Assembly (NCBI GenBank): GCA_016873315.1
Contig: VGXL01000015.1
Span: forward strand, 1 to 34,053
Origin: Phycisphaerae bacterium
Lineage (GTDB): Bacteria > Planctomycetota > Phycisphaerae > Phycisphaerales > SM1A02
Direction: 5' to 3'
Length of the DNA stretch: 34,053 bases
The position numbers were made by a program, and so were the translations under genes. Below the pieces are notes generated by a model. It did no database searches. It was not told the DNA's origin and saw nothing but the letters and a program-made list of their open reading frames with translations. Shown here in pieces: positions 1 to 10,211 of this stretch (the first letter of the stretch is position 1; the number at the start of each line of letters is the position of its first letter).

Positions 1-2
1 CC

Positions 3-866
3 CCAGCAAGTTTCCGTGCGGCGAATCCCAGAGGATTTTCGCTGACGGAGTTGCTCGTCGTGATCGGTCTTCTCGCCCTGATCCTGGCCCTGTTGCTCCC
101 CGCCATCAGGACCGTGCAGGCCGTGGCTCGGAAGTCGCGCGAAGTGGCCTCGGGCCGCTCGATCTTTGCGGCCTGGACGGGATATGCGACCGATGCGCAG
201 GGGCAGGTGCTGCCAGGTTTCAAGACCGGACTGCCGGCGTGGATCGCCAGCGGCGAGCGCATGCCTGCTGACGCGTACGGTGGTGGTCCAACGATCGCCG
301 CGCGATGGCCGTGGCGGCTTGCGCCGTACCTGTCGTTCGACATGCGAGGGCTCTACTTGGGCGGTGAGAGCGAGGTCTATCAACAACTCGCGAACGGCGA
401 TCCCGCCCAGTTCTACTACTTCACCAGCCTCTCGCCCGCGTTCGGGTTGAACAGCGCATTCGTCGGTGGCGATAGCGACCGCTATGGATTCTTGCCCGCA
501 ACGCTTCCCAACGGCAGCGCGAATCCGCTGACGGGCTTCTACGTCACGAGGCTGAGTTCGATCGTGAAGCCGGCATCGCTCACGGTCTTCGCCAGCGCCC
601 GCACGAACGCCACGGCCACGGGGTCGATCACCGAGGGGTTCTTCCGCATCGAATCGCCGTACTTGGCCGATGCCACCGCGCGATGGGCTGCCGCGTACGA
701 CCCGCTCGATCCGGCGAGCTGCGGCAACCTGAGCGCGCGCCACGGCGATGAAGTCGTCGTGGTCAACGCCGCAGGCGGCGTGGAGTCGGTGCAGATCGAT
801 GTCATGCGCGACATGCGCCGATGGGCCAATGGCGCCGACCGCGCCGACTGGCATATCCTGCCGTAG
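3..866 (+). CDS. Type II secretion-like pseudopilin (DUF1559-like), 5' end cut by window
   Basis: The reading frame is open from the window edge, so the true start lies upstream; 287 codons are visible. Near the N-terminus is the prepilin motif GFSLTELLVVIG followed by a run of Leu/Ile/Ala, the signature of class III signal peptides. These are cleaved after Gly by a prepilin peptidase, and the conserved Glu at +5 is present. The remainder looks like a soluble pseudopilin head with Tyr/Phe/Gly-rich segments. The C-terminal part has RHGDEVVVVNAAGG, which resembles the H-x9-DG end of the large planctomycete pseudopilin families, although the DG is replaced. The likely role is a fibre subunit in the periplasm or on the surface; a secretin is encoded at the other end of the window. 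The stop lies only 7 nt from the convergent acs stop. Family assignment is good, the specific role is unknown. Confidence 0.75.
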   Translation, partial: PASFRAANPRGFSLTELLVVIGLLALILALLLPAIRTVQAVARKSREVASGRSIFAAWTGYATDAQGQVLPGFKTGLPAWIASGERMPADAYGGGPTIAARWPWRLAPYLSFDMRGLYLGGESEVYQQLANGDPAQFYYFTSLSPAFGLNSAFVGGDSDRYGFLPATLPNGSANPLTGFYVTRLSSIVKPASLTVFASARTNATATGSITEGFFRIESPYLADATARWAAAYDPLDPASCGNLSARHGDEVVVVNAAGGVESVQIDVMRDMRRWANGADRADWHILP

Positions 867-873
867 CGGTCGC

Positions 874-2922
<2,049 letters not shown>

Positions 2923-2929
2923 GCCGCGA

Positions 2930-2935
2930 AGGGTA
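2930..2935 (-). promoter_or_regulatory. Putative -10 hexamer of acs (TACCCT)
   Basis: On the minus strand TACCCT is followed by 7 nt and then the acs ATG. There is no Shine-Dalgarno sequence and no clear -35. The spacing matches the other TAnnnT elements at unit heads in this window, suggesting a leaderless or near-leaderless transcript. Confidence 0.4.
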
Positions 2936-2979
2936 GCGGCGGGGATCAGAGAGATCGGCAGCACCAGATCAAGAGCCGG

Positions 2980-5763
2980 TCAGCGCGCAGCGTGCGAGCT
3001 GGCTGCAGCAAGTGCGGCGTCGATCTTGGAGGGATCCTTGCCGCCGGCCTGGGCCACATCAGGCTTGCCGCCGCCGCCGCCGCCGCAGGCGACGGCTGCG
3101 ACCTTCACCCACTCGCCAGCCTTGAGACCCTTGTCGATCCAGGACTTCGGGCACGCGGCGACGATCGCGACTTTGCCAGCCGCGTCATCGATGCCCATCA
3201 GCATGACGGGGCAGTCAGTGAGCGACGCCTTGGCGCAATCGAGCGCTGCCAGGAGCGCCTGGCCATCGCCCGTGTCGAGGCGCGTCACCATGGGACCACC
3301 CGGATGGCGGGCGATCATCTCTCGCACCTGCGCGACCGCCTGCTCCCGTTCGACCTTCTCGTTGGCCTTTCGGCTTTCCTTCACGCGCTCGCGCAGCGCT
3401 TCGATCATCGGTCCGAGCGATGCACGGTCGGTCGCCCCAAGACCCAAAGATCCCTCGAGCTTCACAATCTCGTTCACTTCGGCGGCAAGTGCGGCAGCAT
3501 CGAGGCGCGCAGCCTGTTCACAGCGCTCCACGAGCGACTTCGCCGCAAGGCGCGATGCCTTGGCAGCGCCCCCCGTCAGCGCGAACACACGCCGCACGCC
3601 AGCCGCGAGCGCACCTTCACTCGCCAGAACGAAGTCCAGCAGTTCCGCCGTGTTGGCAACATGGGTGCCGCCGCAGAACTCGGTGCTCTGCATGCGCCAT
3701 GCAGCATCGTCCGGCGCCGCCAGCAGCGCATCGACGGGAGCGCCGATGCTCACGACCCGCACCGGGTCCGGGTAGCGCTCGCCGAAGACAGCGCGAACGC
3801 CTTGCACTGCGCGGGCCGCATCGAGCGACGCCGACTGCGCGTGCACCGTCAGACCTTGGTCGATGCAGCCGCGGACTCGGTCCTCGACCTGCTTGATCTG
3901 CTCGGGCGAGAGCGCCTTGCGCGCGGCATAGTCAAAGCGCAAGCGATCCTGCGCCACCAACGAGCCGCGCTGTTCGACATCGTCGCCCGCCACCTCGCGC
4001 AGGGCAAGGTTCAGGAGGTGCGTGCCCGTGTGGTTCTGCGCGAGTGCTGCGCGCCGATGCGTCGCCACCTGCACCGTGATGTCGTCGTTCACATGCAGCG
4101 TGCCGCTGGTGGTCCGACCGACATGGAGCACATAGCCACCCATCGTTTGAGCATCGCGCACATCAAAGGCACCATCGTTGGCGCCGTGGATCGAACCATG
4201 ATCGCCCTCTTGGCCGCCGCTCTCGGCATAGAACGGCGTGCGGTCGAGCACGATCGCGCAGTCCGCGCTTCCCGTGGCCTGCACAAAGTCGCAGCCGTCC
4301 CAGATCGCACGAATCCGTGCGGTCATCGGCTTCGGCGCGTACTTCGCGCCGTCGTCCGTCGGCATGACGCCGAGCGTGCCGAGCTTCGCAATCGCATCGG
4401 GCGGGAAGTGCAGCGCGTCGTCGCCCCCGGCACCGCGACGGCTCGTCTCGCGGGCCTCTTCCATGAGTCGGTCGTACCCAACGATGTCGACCGCGAGACC
4501 GCGTTCCTCGGCCATGACCTGCGTCAGGTCGATGGGGAAGCCCCAAGTGTCGTGGAGTCGGAACGCATCGGCCGCAGCAATCGTGGCTGGCTGCGCGGCC
4601 TTCGCGCGCTCGGCGGCTTCGCCGAACAGGGCAAGCCCGCGGTCGAGCGTGCGACCGAAGGTCTCTTCCTCGTCGCGGATGATGTCGGCGGCAGCGCTCC
4701 ACTTCGTCCCGATCTCAGGAAACGCTTCGCCGAGTGTTGCGGCGACGGCGGGAACGAGTCGGTAGATGAAGGGGTCCTTGCGGCCAAGCGTCTGGCGGCC
4801 GTGCCGCGCTGCACGGCGCAGGATGCGTCGAAGCACATAGTTGCGACCTTCGTTGCCTGGGCCCGCACCGTCCACCGCGGCCACCGTCAGGCAACGCACA
4901 TGGTCAGCGATGACGCGGTACGCGATGTCCACATGATCAGTGAGCACGCCGCCGTACGCGCGGGCACCGGTCTCGCTGCGGATCGCATCGAAAATCGGCG
5001 ACCAGAGATCGGTGTCGTAGTTCGAACGCTTGCCTTGGATCACGCTGACGAGACGCTCCAGACCCATGCCAGTGTCGACATGCTTGGCCGGAAGCGACTT
5101 GAGTGAGCCATCGGGCTCGCGATTGAACTGGATGAAGACGTGGTTCCAGATCTCAAGGACATCAGGATCGCTGGAGTTCACGAGCGCAGCCGCATCGCGA
5201 CCGCCGATGCGGTCGAAGTGGATCTCGCTGCACGGACCACACGGACCCTGATCGCCCATCTCCCAGAAGTTGTCCTTCATGTTGCCCGGCAGCACACGGC
5301 TGGGCGGAAGGAACTGGCACCACAGCGCGCGCGCTTCCTCGTCGGGGTCGAGTCCAGACTTCGGGTTGCCGCCGAAGTAGGTGGCGTACAGGCGCTCGGC
5401 GGGCAGTCCGTAGACGCGCGTCAGCAGATCCCAGCCCCACTCGATCGATTCCTTCTTGAAGTAGTCGCCGAACGACCAGTTGCCGAGCATCTCGAAAAAG
5501 GTGTGGTGGTAGACATCTTTGCCCACATCCTCGAGATCGTTGTGCTTGCCGCCGGCGCGAATGCACTTCTGGGTGTTGACGGCGCGGGTGTACGGGCGCG
5601 ATCCGCGTCCGAGGAAGACATCCTTGAACTGGTTCATCCCCGCATTGGTGAAGAGCAGCGTCGGATCGTCGTAGGGGACGACCGGGCTCGACGGGGCGAA
5701 GGTGTGGCCGGCCCGTTGGACGAAGTAGTCGATGTAGGCCTTGCGGATTTCAGCGGCGCGCAT
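2980..5763 (-). CDS. alaS: Alanyl-tRNA synthetase
   Basis: Charges tRNA-Ala and edits misacylated Ser/Gly. The protein has 927 residues, slightly longer than the E. coli enzyme. The N-terminal class II catalytic domain begins with MRAAEIRKAYIDYF and includes LLFTNAGMNQFKDVFLG and GPCGPCSE (about 171). The editing domain has its zinc-binding pair HTGTHLL (about 575-581) and CGGTH (about 695-699). The C-terminal DHHA1-type region ends with a Gly-rich CGGGGGGKPDVAQAGG stretch (about 889-905). An in-frame GTG would add 16 residues, but the family begins at the ATG used here. That ATG has a TACACT hexamer 9 nt upstream. It is divergent from tpiA, with 51 nt between the two ATGs, and acs follows on the same strand. 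All catalytic and editing motifs look intact. Confidence 0.97.
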   Translation of the reverse strand: MRAAEIRKAYIDYFVQRAGHTFAPSSPVVPYDDPTLLFTNAGMNQFKDVFLGRGSRPYTRAVNTQKCIRAGGKHNDLEDVGKDVYHHTFFEMLGNWSFGDYFKKESIEWGWDLLTRVYGLPAERLYATYFGGNPKSGLDPDEEARALWCQFLPPSRVLPGNMKDNFWEMGDQGPCGPCSEIHFDRIGGRDAAALVNSSDPDVLEIWNHVFIQFNREPDGSLKSLPAKHVDTGMGLERLVSVIQGKRSNYDTDLWSPIFDAIRSETGARAYGGVLTDHVDIAYRVIADHVRCLTVAAVDGAGPGNEGRNYVLRRILRRAARHGRQTLGRKDPFIYRLVPAVAATLGEAFPEIGTKWSAAADIIRDEEETFGRTLDRGLALFGEAAERAKAAQPATIAAADAFRLHDTWGFPIDLTQVMAEERGLAVDIVGYDRLMEEARETSRRGAGGDDALHFPPDAIAKLGTLGVMPTDDGAKYAPKPMTARIRAIWDGCDFVQATGSADCAIVLDRTPFYAESGGQEGDHGSIHGANDGAFDVRDAQTMGGYVLHVGRTTSGTLHVNDDITVQVATHRRAALAQNHTGTHLLNLALREVAGDDVEQRGSLVAQDRLRFDYAARKALSPEQIKQVEDRVRGCIDQGLTVHAQSASLDAARAVQGVRAVFGERYPDPVRVVSIGAPVDALLAAPDDAAWRMQSTEFCGGTHVANTAELLDFVLASEGALAAGVRRVFALTGGAAKASRLAAKSLVERCEQAARLDAAALAAEVNEIVKLEGSLGLGATDRASLGPMIEALRERVKESRKANEKVEREQAVAQVREMIARHPGGPMVTRLDTGDGQALLAALDCAKASLTDCPVMLMGIDDAAGKVAIVAACPKSWIDKGLKAGEWVKVAAVACGGGGGGKPDVAQAGGKDPSKIDAALAAASSHAAR

Positions 5764-5772
5764 GGGGGGTGG

Positions 5773-5778
5773 AGTGTA
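5773..5778 (-). promoter_or_regulatory. Putative -10 hexamer of alaS (TACACT)
   Basis: TACACT on the minus strand ends 9 nt before the alaS ATG. It is back-to-back with an identical hexamer for tpiA 24 nt away on the other strand. No Shine-Dalgarno sequence lies between it and the ATG. Confidence 0.45.
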
Positions 5779-5802
5779 GGAGCGGGTGACTGGCCCGCTT
5801 CG

Positions 5803-5808
5803 TACACT
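5803..5808 (+). promoter_or_regulatory. Putative -10 hexamer of tpiA operon (TACACT)
   Basis: TACACT is followed by exactly 6 nt and then the tpiA ATG, so transcription would be expected to begin at or next to the A of ATG. No ribosome binding site is possible in that space and no convincing -35 is visible. Confidence 0.5.
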
Positions 5809-5814
5809 CACGCC

Positions 5815-6600
5815 ATGCGTCGTCCCTTCGTCGGTGGCAACTGGAAGATGAACACTGGTGCTTCGTCAGCACCTGCGCTGGCCGCTGCGACAGTCGCTGA
5901 AGTCGGCGATGCCGCTCGCGCGTGCGATGTCGTCGTCTTCCCGCCCTCGTGCTACCTGATCCCGGTGCGGTCGACGCTCGGCGATTCGGCCGTCGCGCTC
6001 GGATCGCAAGATGTCAGCAGCGAGGTCAACGGCGCACACACGGGCGACATCAGCGCCGAGATGCTCCTTGAGCTCGGGGTGACGTGGTCGATTATTGGAC
6101 ACTCCGAACGCCGCCGCGATCGCGGCGAGAGTGATCAGATCGTGGCGGAAAAGCTTGAGATGGCCCTGGCGAGCGGGCTTCGGGCCGTGCTCTGTGTCGG
6201 CGAGACACTCGACGAGCGAAAGGCCGGCCAGGCGCATCAGGTCACCGCGCGGCAACTTCGCGCTGCGTGCGCATCGATCCGCGAAGAACAGATGAGCGAT
6301 GTCGTGATCGCTTATGAGCCAGTGTGGGCGATCGGGACGGGCGTGAGCGCGACGCCTCAGGATGCGGCCGAGGCCCATCGGATGATTCGACGCGAACTCG
6401 GGATCCTGTATTCTCCGGAACTCGCCCAAGCGGTGCGCATTGTCTATGGCGGGTCCCTGAACGCGGCCAATGCGGCTGCGATCCTCGCGGACCCGGGCAT
6501 TGACGGTGGCCTGATCGGGGGCGCCAGCCTGAAGGCCGGCGACTTCGCGCAGGTGATCCGCACCGCGGCGGCTCGGGGGCAACCCCAAGGAAGGCTTTGA
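5815..6600 (+). CDS. tpiA: Triose-phosphate isomerase
   Basis: Interconverts dihydroxyacetone phosphate and glyceraldehyde 3-phosphate in glycolysis and gluconeogenesis. At 261 residues it is a normal TIM-barrel length. The catalytic residues are all visible: Lys11 in GGNWKMN, His96 in IIGHSERR, Glu168 in AYEPVWAIGTG. Phosphate-binding loops YGGSLN (about 211-216) and GGLIGGASL (about 231-239) are also present. The reading frame stays open far upstream, but this ATG is the family start and has TACACT 6 nt before it. It heads a compact plus-strand unit, with secG starting 3 nt after its stop. The tpiA-secG pairing is seen in many bacteria. Confidence 0.97.
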   Translation: MRRPFVGGNWKMNTGASSAPALAAATVAEVGDAARACDVVVFPPSCYLIPVRSTLGDSAVALGSQDVSSEVNGAHTGDISAEMLLELGVTWSIIGHSERRRDRGESDQIVAEKLEMALASGLRAVLCVGETLDERKAGQAHQVTARQLRAACASIREEQMSDVVIAYEPVWAIGTGVSATPQDAAEAHRMIRRELGILYSPELAQAVRIVYGGSLNAANAAAILADPGIDGGLIGGASLKAGDFAQVIRTAAARGQPQGRL

Positions 6601-6603
6601 CTG

Positions 6604-7062
6604 ATGGACTGGCTCTTCGGCATCCTCCTGCTCCTCTTCATCTTCGTGAGCATCGCCATGGTCCTTGTGATCTTGGTGCAGCGTCCGCAGGGCGGCGGTC
6701 TGTCGCAAGCTTTCGGCGGCGGCTCTGGCGGCACTGAAAGTGTCTTCGGCGGTCGCACCGGCGATGCGCTGACGGTCACCACCGTGAGCTGCTTCGTCGT
6801 GTGGCTCGTGCTTGCCTTAGGCCTGAACGCGCTGTCGAACACGCGCAGGACTGCTGCGGCGGATTCGCCTGCGCCTGAAGCAGAAGCAGCGCCAGCGACC
6901 GACACGCCGGCCACGCCGCCAGCAACCTTGACGCCAGTTCCCGCGCCGACTGCGACGCCGGCCACCGAAGTGCCCGTGGCACCCGCGCCGAGCGCTGAGC
7001 CCGCCGCTGCGCCGGCCGCAGAACCTGCACCCGCGGCACCGCCCGCGACCCCGACGCCGTAA
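6604..7062 (+). CDS. secG: Protein-export membrane protein SecG
   Basis: Small subunit of the SecYEG translocon in the inner membrane. The 152-residue product has the SecG layout: a first membrane helix (about 4-24), the conserved cytoplasmic loop with QRPQGGGLSQAFGGG (about 27-41) and SVFGGRTGDALT, and a second helix (about 58-78). After the second helix is an unusually long tail of roughly 70 residues made almost entirely of Ala, Pro, Thr and Glu. Canonical SecG is only about 75-110 residues, so the tail is an addition of unknown role and presumably disordered. The gene lies 3 nt after tpiA and 15 nt before yicC, consistent with co-transcription. Confidence 0.92.
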   Translation: MDWLFGILLLLFIFVSIAMVLVILVQRPQGGGLSQAFGGGSGGTESVFGGRTGDALTVTTVSCFVVWLVLALGLNALSNTRRTAAADSPAPEAEAAPATDTPATPPATLTPVPAPTATPATEVPVAPAPSAEPAAAPAAEPAPAAPPATPTP

Positions 7063-7077
7063 GCGGCGGACCGACTC

Positions 7078-7962
7078 ATGATTCGTTCGATGACTGGTTT
7101 CGGCGTGGCCTCGGCGGACGCCGATGGCGGTTCATTCAGCGTCGAGGTCCGCAGCGTCAACAACAAGTTCTTCAAGGCGACGATGCGTGTTCCGGACGCG
7201 CTCGGCGCGCTGGAAGGCGACCTTGAGGCGCAGCTGGGCAAGCGCATCTCGCGCGGCAGCGTCATGGTCACCGTGCGCGTGGCCGAGAGCGCTGCCGATC
7301 GCGTCGGTCGCATCGACGGCGCCGCGCTCGAGGCGTACATCGCGCAACTGCGCGCGGTGCTTCCACCGGAGCAGGTCGCACGGCTCGATCCATCGGCGCT
7401 GCTCGACTTGCCGGGAGTCGTTGTGACCGACGGCGCGCTCGACCGGGCCGAGCGTGCGCGGCCGGTCCTCACCAAACTGCTCGATCAAGCGTGCGATCGA
7501 TTGCTCGCGATGCGCGCCACCGAAGGACAAGCACTGGCCACCACGCTGGCTGAATTCGGCGTCACGATTCGCGCGCGAATGGCCGAAATCGCCGAGCGCG
7601 CGCCGCTGGTGGTCCAGGCGTACCAAGATCGCCTGCGCGCGCGCATGACCACGCTCTTGGCCGAGGCCGGCGCGTCGGTCCGCGAAGAGGACATCATTCG
7701 CGAAGTGGCCGTCTTTTCCGAACGCAGCGACATCGCCGAAGAAGTCAATCGACTCGGTGGGCATCTTGATCAGTTCGCGCGGCTCATCTCGCCGCAGCAT
7801 GCTGAACCCGCGGGGCGCACGCTCGACTTTCTAGCGCAGGAAATGCTGCGCGAGGCGAACACCATCGCGAGCAAGTCGAGCGATGTTGAGATCAGCCGCC
7901 GGATCGTCGAGATCAAGGCGTGCATCGATCGGATCAAGGAGCAGGCGCAGAATGCCGAGTGA
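7078..7962 (+). CDS. yicC: YicC/YloC family endoribonuclease
   Basis: YicC-family proteins are reported endoribonucleases linked to RNA turnover and stress adaptation; they act in the cytoplasm. The protein has 294 residues, the usual family length. It opens with the hallmark MIRSMTGFG, followed by VEVRSVNNKFFK (about 22-33). The C-terminal DUF1732 part runs through SDIAEEVNRLGGHLDQF and LDFLAQEMLREANTI to the end. The gene sits 15 nt after secG. Its last 11 nt overlap the start of the next gene, a small-molecule kinase. In many bacteria yicC is followed by gmk, but here the neighbour is an unrelated APH-fold kinase. Confidence 0.93.
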   Translation: MIRSMTGFGVASADADGGSFSVEVRSVNNKFFKATMRVPDALGALEGDLEAQLGKRISRGSVMVTVRVAESAADRVGRIDGAALEAYIAQLRAVLPPEQVARLDPSALLDLPGVVVTDGALDRAERARPVLTKLLDQACDRLLAMRATEGQALATTLAEFGVTIRARMAEIAERAPLVVQAYQDRLRARMTTLLAEAGASVREEDIIREVAVFSERSDIAEEVNRLGGHLDQFARLISPQHAEPAGRTLDFLAQEMLREANTIASKSSDVEISRRIVEIKACIDRIKEQAQNAE

Positions 7963-8956
7963 CGCCCGGGCGTCCTTCAGCACAAGCGAGATCGTCCGGG
8001 TGCTCGAGGTCTTCGGGATCGGCGGCCTGAAATCGCTCGCGGAGCTGCCGGCGGGATCGCGCAGGGCGGCCAAACTTGTCGCCACCTGCGAGGGAGGCGC
8101 GTACCTCTTGAAGCGTCGCGACCTGCTGACGGCTGGTCTCGAACGCATTCGTTACGCCAGCGAAGTGCACCGCCACGCCGCAACGATGGGCGTGCCGTGC
8201 GCGCGCCTGATGACGACTGCCAGCGACGAGCCCTTCCTTGTTGAGGGTCCGTACATCTACGAAGTGCAGGGATTCGTGCAGGGGCACCGCTTCGCGCACC
8301 AACACGATCAGGCGATTGCCGCTGGAGCTGCGCTGGCACGGCTGCATGATGCGCTGGCGACCTTCGCCGCCAGCGATGCCGCCCCGGCCTCGATCTACTG
8401 TCGCAACCCGTCGGTTCCCGCAGCGCTGCGGAAGATCGAGTCCAAGGCGACCGGACCTGCCGAGCGCGAGGTGTGCGCGGCGCTGCTGGCTCGTTACGAG
8501 CGAGCCGCGAACTCTCCGTGGCCTGAAGTCGTCGGCGTCACGCACTCTGACTACCACCCGGGCAATGTGCTGCTCGATGGTGCTCAGGTCGTGGCGATCA
8601 TCGACTTCGATTCCGCACGCGTTGCGCCAATCGTGAGCGATCTCGCGAATGCCGCGTTGCAGTTCGGCATGGCGCCACTCGTTGGCGGTGATCCCGCCCG
8701 CTGGGAGCCGCGCTTCAATGAGCACTGCCTTCGTGCAATCGTGCGCGGCTACCGCAGCGTGCGCAAGCCGCCCAAGGGCACATCCGCGTCGATCGCCCCG
8801 CTCATGATCCAAGCCGCGATCGCCGAAGTGGTCGCGCCGGTCGCGCGCAAGGGCGCGTTCGGTCACATCGACGGGCGTGCCATGTTGGACTTCGTGGACC
8901 GCAAGACGCAACGGATCGAGGAATCGGCGACCGGAATCGCTACCTTGTGTGCGTGA
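7952..8956 (+). CDS. Phosphotransferase of the aminoglycoside/homoserine kinase-like (APH) family
   Basis: Predicted cytoplasmic ATP-dependent small-molecule kinase of 334 residues with the APH fold. A candidate ATP-binding Lys lies in AYLLKRRD (about residue 54). The catalytic loop is HSDYHPGN (about 198-205), matching Brenner's HxDxxxxN. The metal-binding motif is IIDFDSAR (about 216-223), equivalent to DFG. The overall pattern resembles homoserine kinase type II and related kinases rather than resistance enzymes. The substrate cannot be read from the sequence. The ATG at 7952 is chosen because the frame is in homology from there and AAGGAG precedes it by about 10 nt. It overlaps yicC by 11 nt, and its TGA overlaps the next ATG (TGATG), so translation is probably coupled. 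Confidence 0.8.
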   Translation: MPSDARASFSTSEIVRVLEVFGIGGLKSLAELPAGSRRAAKLVATCEGGAYLLKRRDLLTAGLERIRYASEVHRHAATMGVPCARLMTTASDEPFLVEGPYIYEVQGFVQGHRFAHQHDQAIAAGAALARLHDALATFAASDAAPASIYCRNPSVPAALRKIESKATGPAEREVCAALLARYERAANSPWPEVVGVTHSDYHPGNVLLDGAQVVAIIDFDSARVAPIVSDLANAALQFGMAPLVGGDPARWEPRFNEHCLRAIVRGYRSVRKPPKGTSASIAPLMIQAAIAEVVAPVARKGAFGHIDGRAMLDFVDRKTQRIEESATGIATLCA

Positions 8957-10113
8957 TGACCACGCTTCTGGTCCTTGCCCTGTGCGCCATGTCGGCGCAG
9001 GACGCAGCCAAGCCGCTGCCAGGCGATGCGTTCGTTCGCCAGCAGGGCGTCGTCGATGAGCGCGCGCGCGAGGATGCGCGGGAACTGGAACGCGAGGCAG
9101 AGGTCCTTCGCGCGCTTGCGCAGGCGCAAGGCCTGCGGCAGCGCGGCGTCGTGATCGCCCCGGGCTTGCGCACGACCGACGATGCGAGCCTTGCGCTCGC
9201 ACGCTCAACGGTCGGTCGCGATGCGCCGCGCGCAGCGGAACTGCCGGCAGGGCTTCGCGCCATCGTGATGCGCATGGATGATCCAGCGTGGTCGGTTCGC
9301 GAGGCGGCCTCGAAGGAAGCATCGTCCGGAGCCTGGACCATGCAGGAACTCCGCAAGGCGCTCGATGAACCATCGCTCACGCTGGAGCAGCGATCGCGAC
9401 TGGAAGAAGCGCTGTGGCTTCGGTGGGAAGCGAAACCGCGCGGCGCGATCGGCATCACGATGGGGCAGGGGCAAGGCGGCGTGCTGGTGACGCAAGTCCA
9501 CGACGGGTTTCCGGCGTCGCGGGTGCTCCGCGTGGGTGATGTCATCACGGCGATCGATGGACTGCCGACGCCCAACAACGATGGACTCGTGGCCATCGTG
9601 CAGCAACGAGGTCCAGGCGAGCGGCTCCGATTGACGGTGATGCGTGGCGGGCCAGCTGGCGTCCCGGCAGTCGTCGCGCAGCAGCAGGTGAATGCGCAGG
9701 CGCTCGAACTCGATGTTGAACTCGGTGACTTCGCCGCCCTTGAAAAGTCAAATCCGCGCACGGCGCTTCGCCCATTCGGCCGTCGGAATGCATTCGATGC
9801 AGTCATGCGCGAGGAGCGCGACGGTTCGATGCCGCCGCTCATGCCCGTCGAGCCCGGATTGCCCAAGGGCTTCGTCGGCAGCGCGGTCGTGACGGGCGGC
9901 TCTCAGCCGGCGGGGACCAGCCTGAACCCGAAGATGGCGATCAGCCAACTCCGCAACACGCTCGAGACGACGACCGACAAAGAAGTACGCGCACTCATCG
10001 AAGAGCAGATCGCGCGCCTTGAACAGGGGCTGCGCGATGCTCAGCGCCAAGGCGGATTTGGCGTGCAGGCGAAGCCGCCGATTCCGCTGCCCGTCAAGCC
10101 AAAGCCAGACTGA
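8956..10113 (+). CDS. Exported PDZ-domain protein
   Basis: The 385-residue product begins with a signal peptide (MTTLLVLALCAMSAQ, cleavage plausible before DAAK), so it is expected in the periplasm. Residues about 35-60 are charged and helical, possibly coiled coil. A PDZ domain spans about 162-231, recognisable from GAIGITM, VLVTQVHDGFPASR, LRVGDVITAIDG and LRLTVMRGG. No trypsin-like catalytic triad is visible, so it is not a full HtrA/Deg protease. The C-terminus has an amphipathic helix (about 320-360) and a Pro-rich end. The ATG overlaps the previous stop as TGATG; a GTG 9 nt upstream is less likely. It is the last gene of the tpiA unit and converges on adk. It may bind unfolded or C-terminal peptides; the exact role is unknown. 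Confidence 0.75.
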   Translation: MTTLLVLALCAMSAQDAAKPLPGDAFVRQQGVVDERAREDARELEREAEVLRALAQAQGLRQRGVVIAPGLRTTDDASLALARSTVGRDAPRAAELPAGLRAIVMRMDDPAWSVREAASKEASSGAWTMQELRKALDEPSLTLEQRSRLEEALWLRWEAKPRGAIGITMGQGQGGVLVTQVHDGFPASRVLRVGDVITAIDGLPTPNNDGLVAIVQQRGPGERLRLTVMRGGPAGVPAVVAQQQVNAQALELDVELGDFAALEKSNPRTALRPFGRRNAFDAVMREERDGSMPPLMPVEPGLPKGFVGSAVVTGGSQPAGTSLNPKMAISQLRNTLETTTDKEVRALIEEQIARLEQGLRDAQRQGGFGVQAKPPIPLPVKPKPD

Positions 10114-10153
10114 ACGCGCGGATCGCGCGAGCGAAGGACCGGCGATGGTGCAG

Positions 10154-10170
10154 TGACGCACGCTGCGTCA
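10154..10170. terminator. Short inverted repeat between convergent genes
   Basis: TGACGCA, a 3-nt CGC loop, then TGCGTCA form a perfect 7-bp hairpin in the 98-nt space between the PDZ gene and adk. It has no T-run on either side, so it is at best a weak intrinsic terminator for both directions; it could also be a protein-binding palindrome. Confidence 0.3.
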
Positions 10171-10211
10171 GCAGTTGCGCGAGCCGGTTTGGCCCATGCG
10201 CGCCGGCGCGA

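Noticed and set aside
2992-5106. 704-codon open frame antisense to alaS
   Set aside because: Shadow of alaS codon bias; low-similarity composition and no start signal.
5140-5814. Upstream extension of the tpiA frame
   Set aside because: TpiA homology starts exactly at MRRPFVGGNWK; the extension is antisense to alaS.
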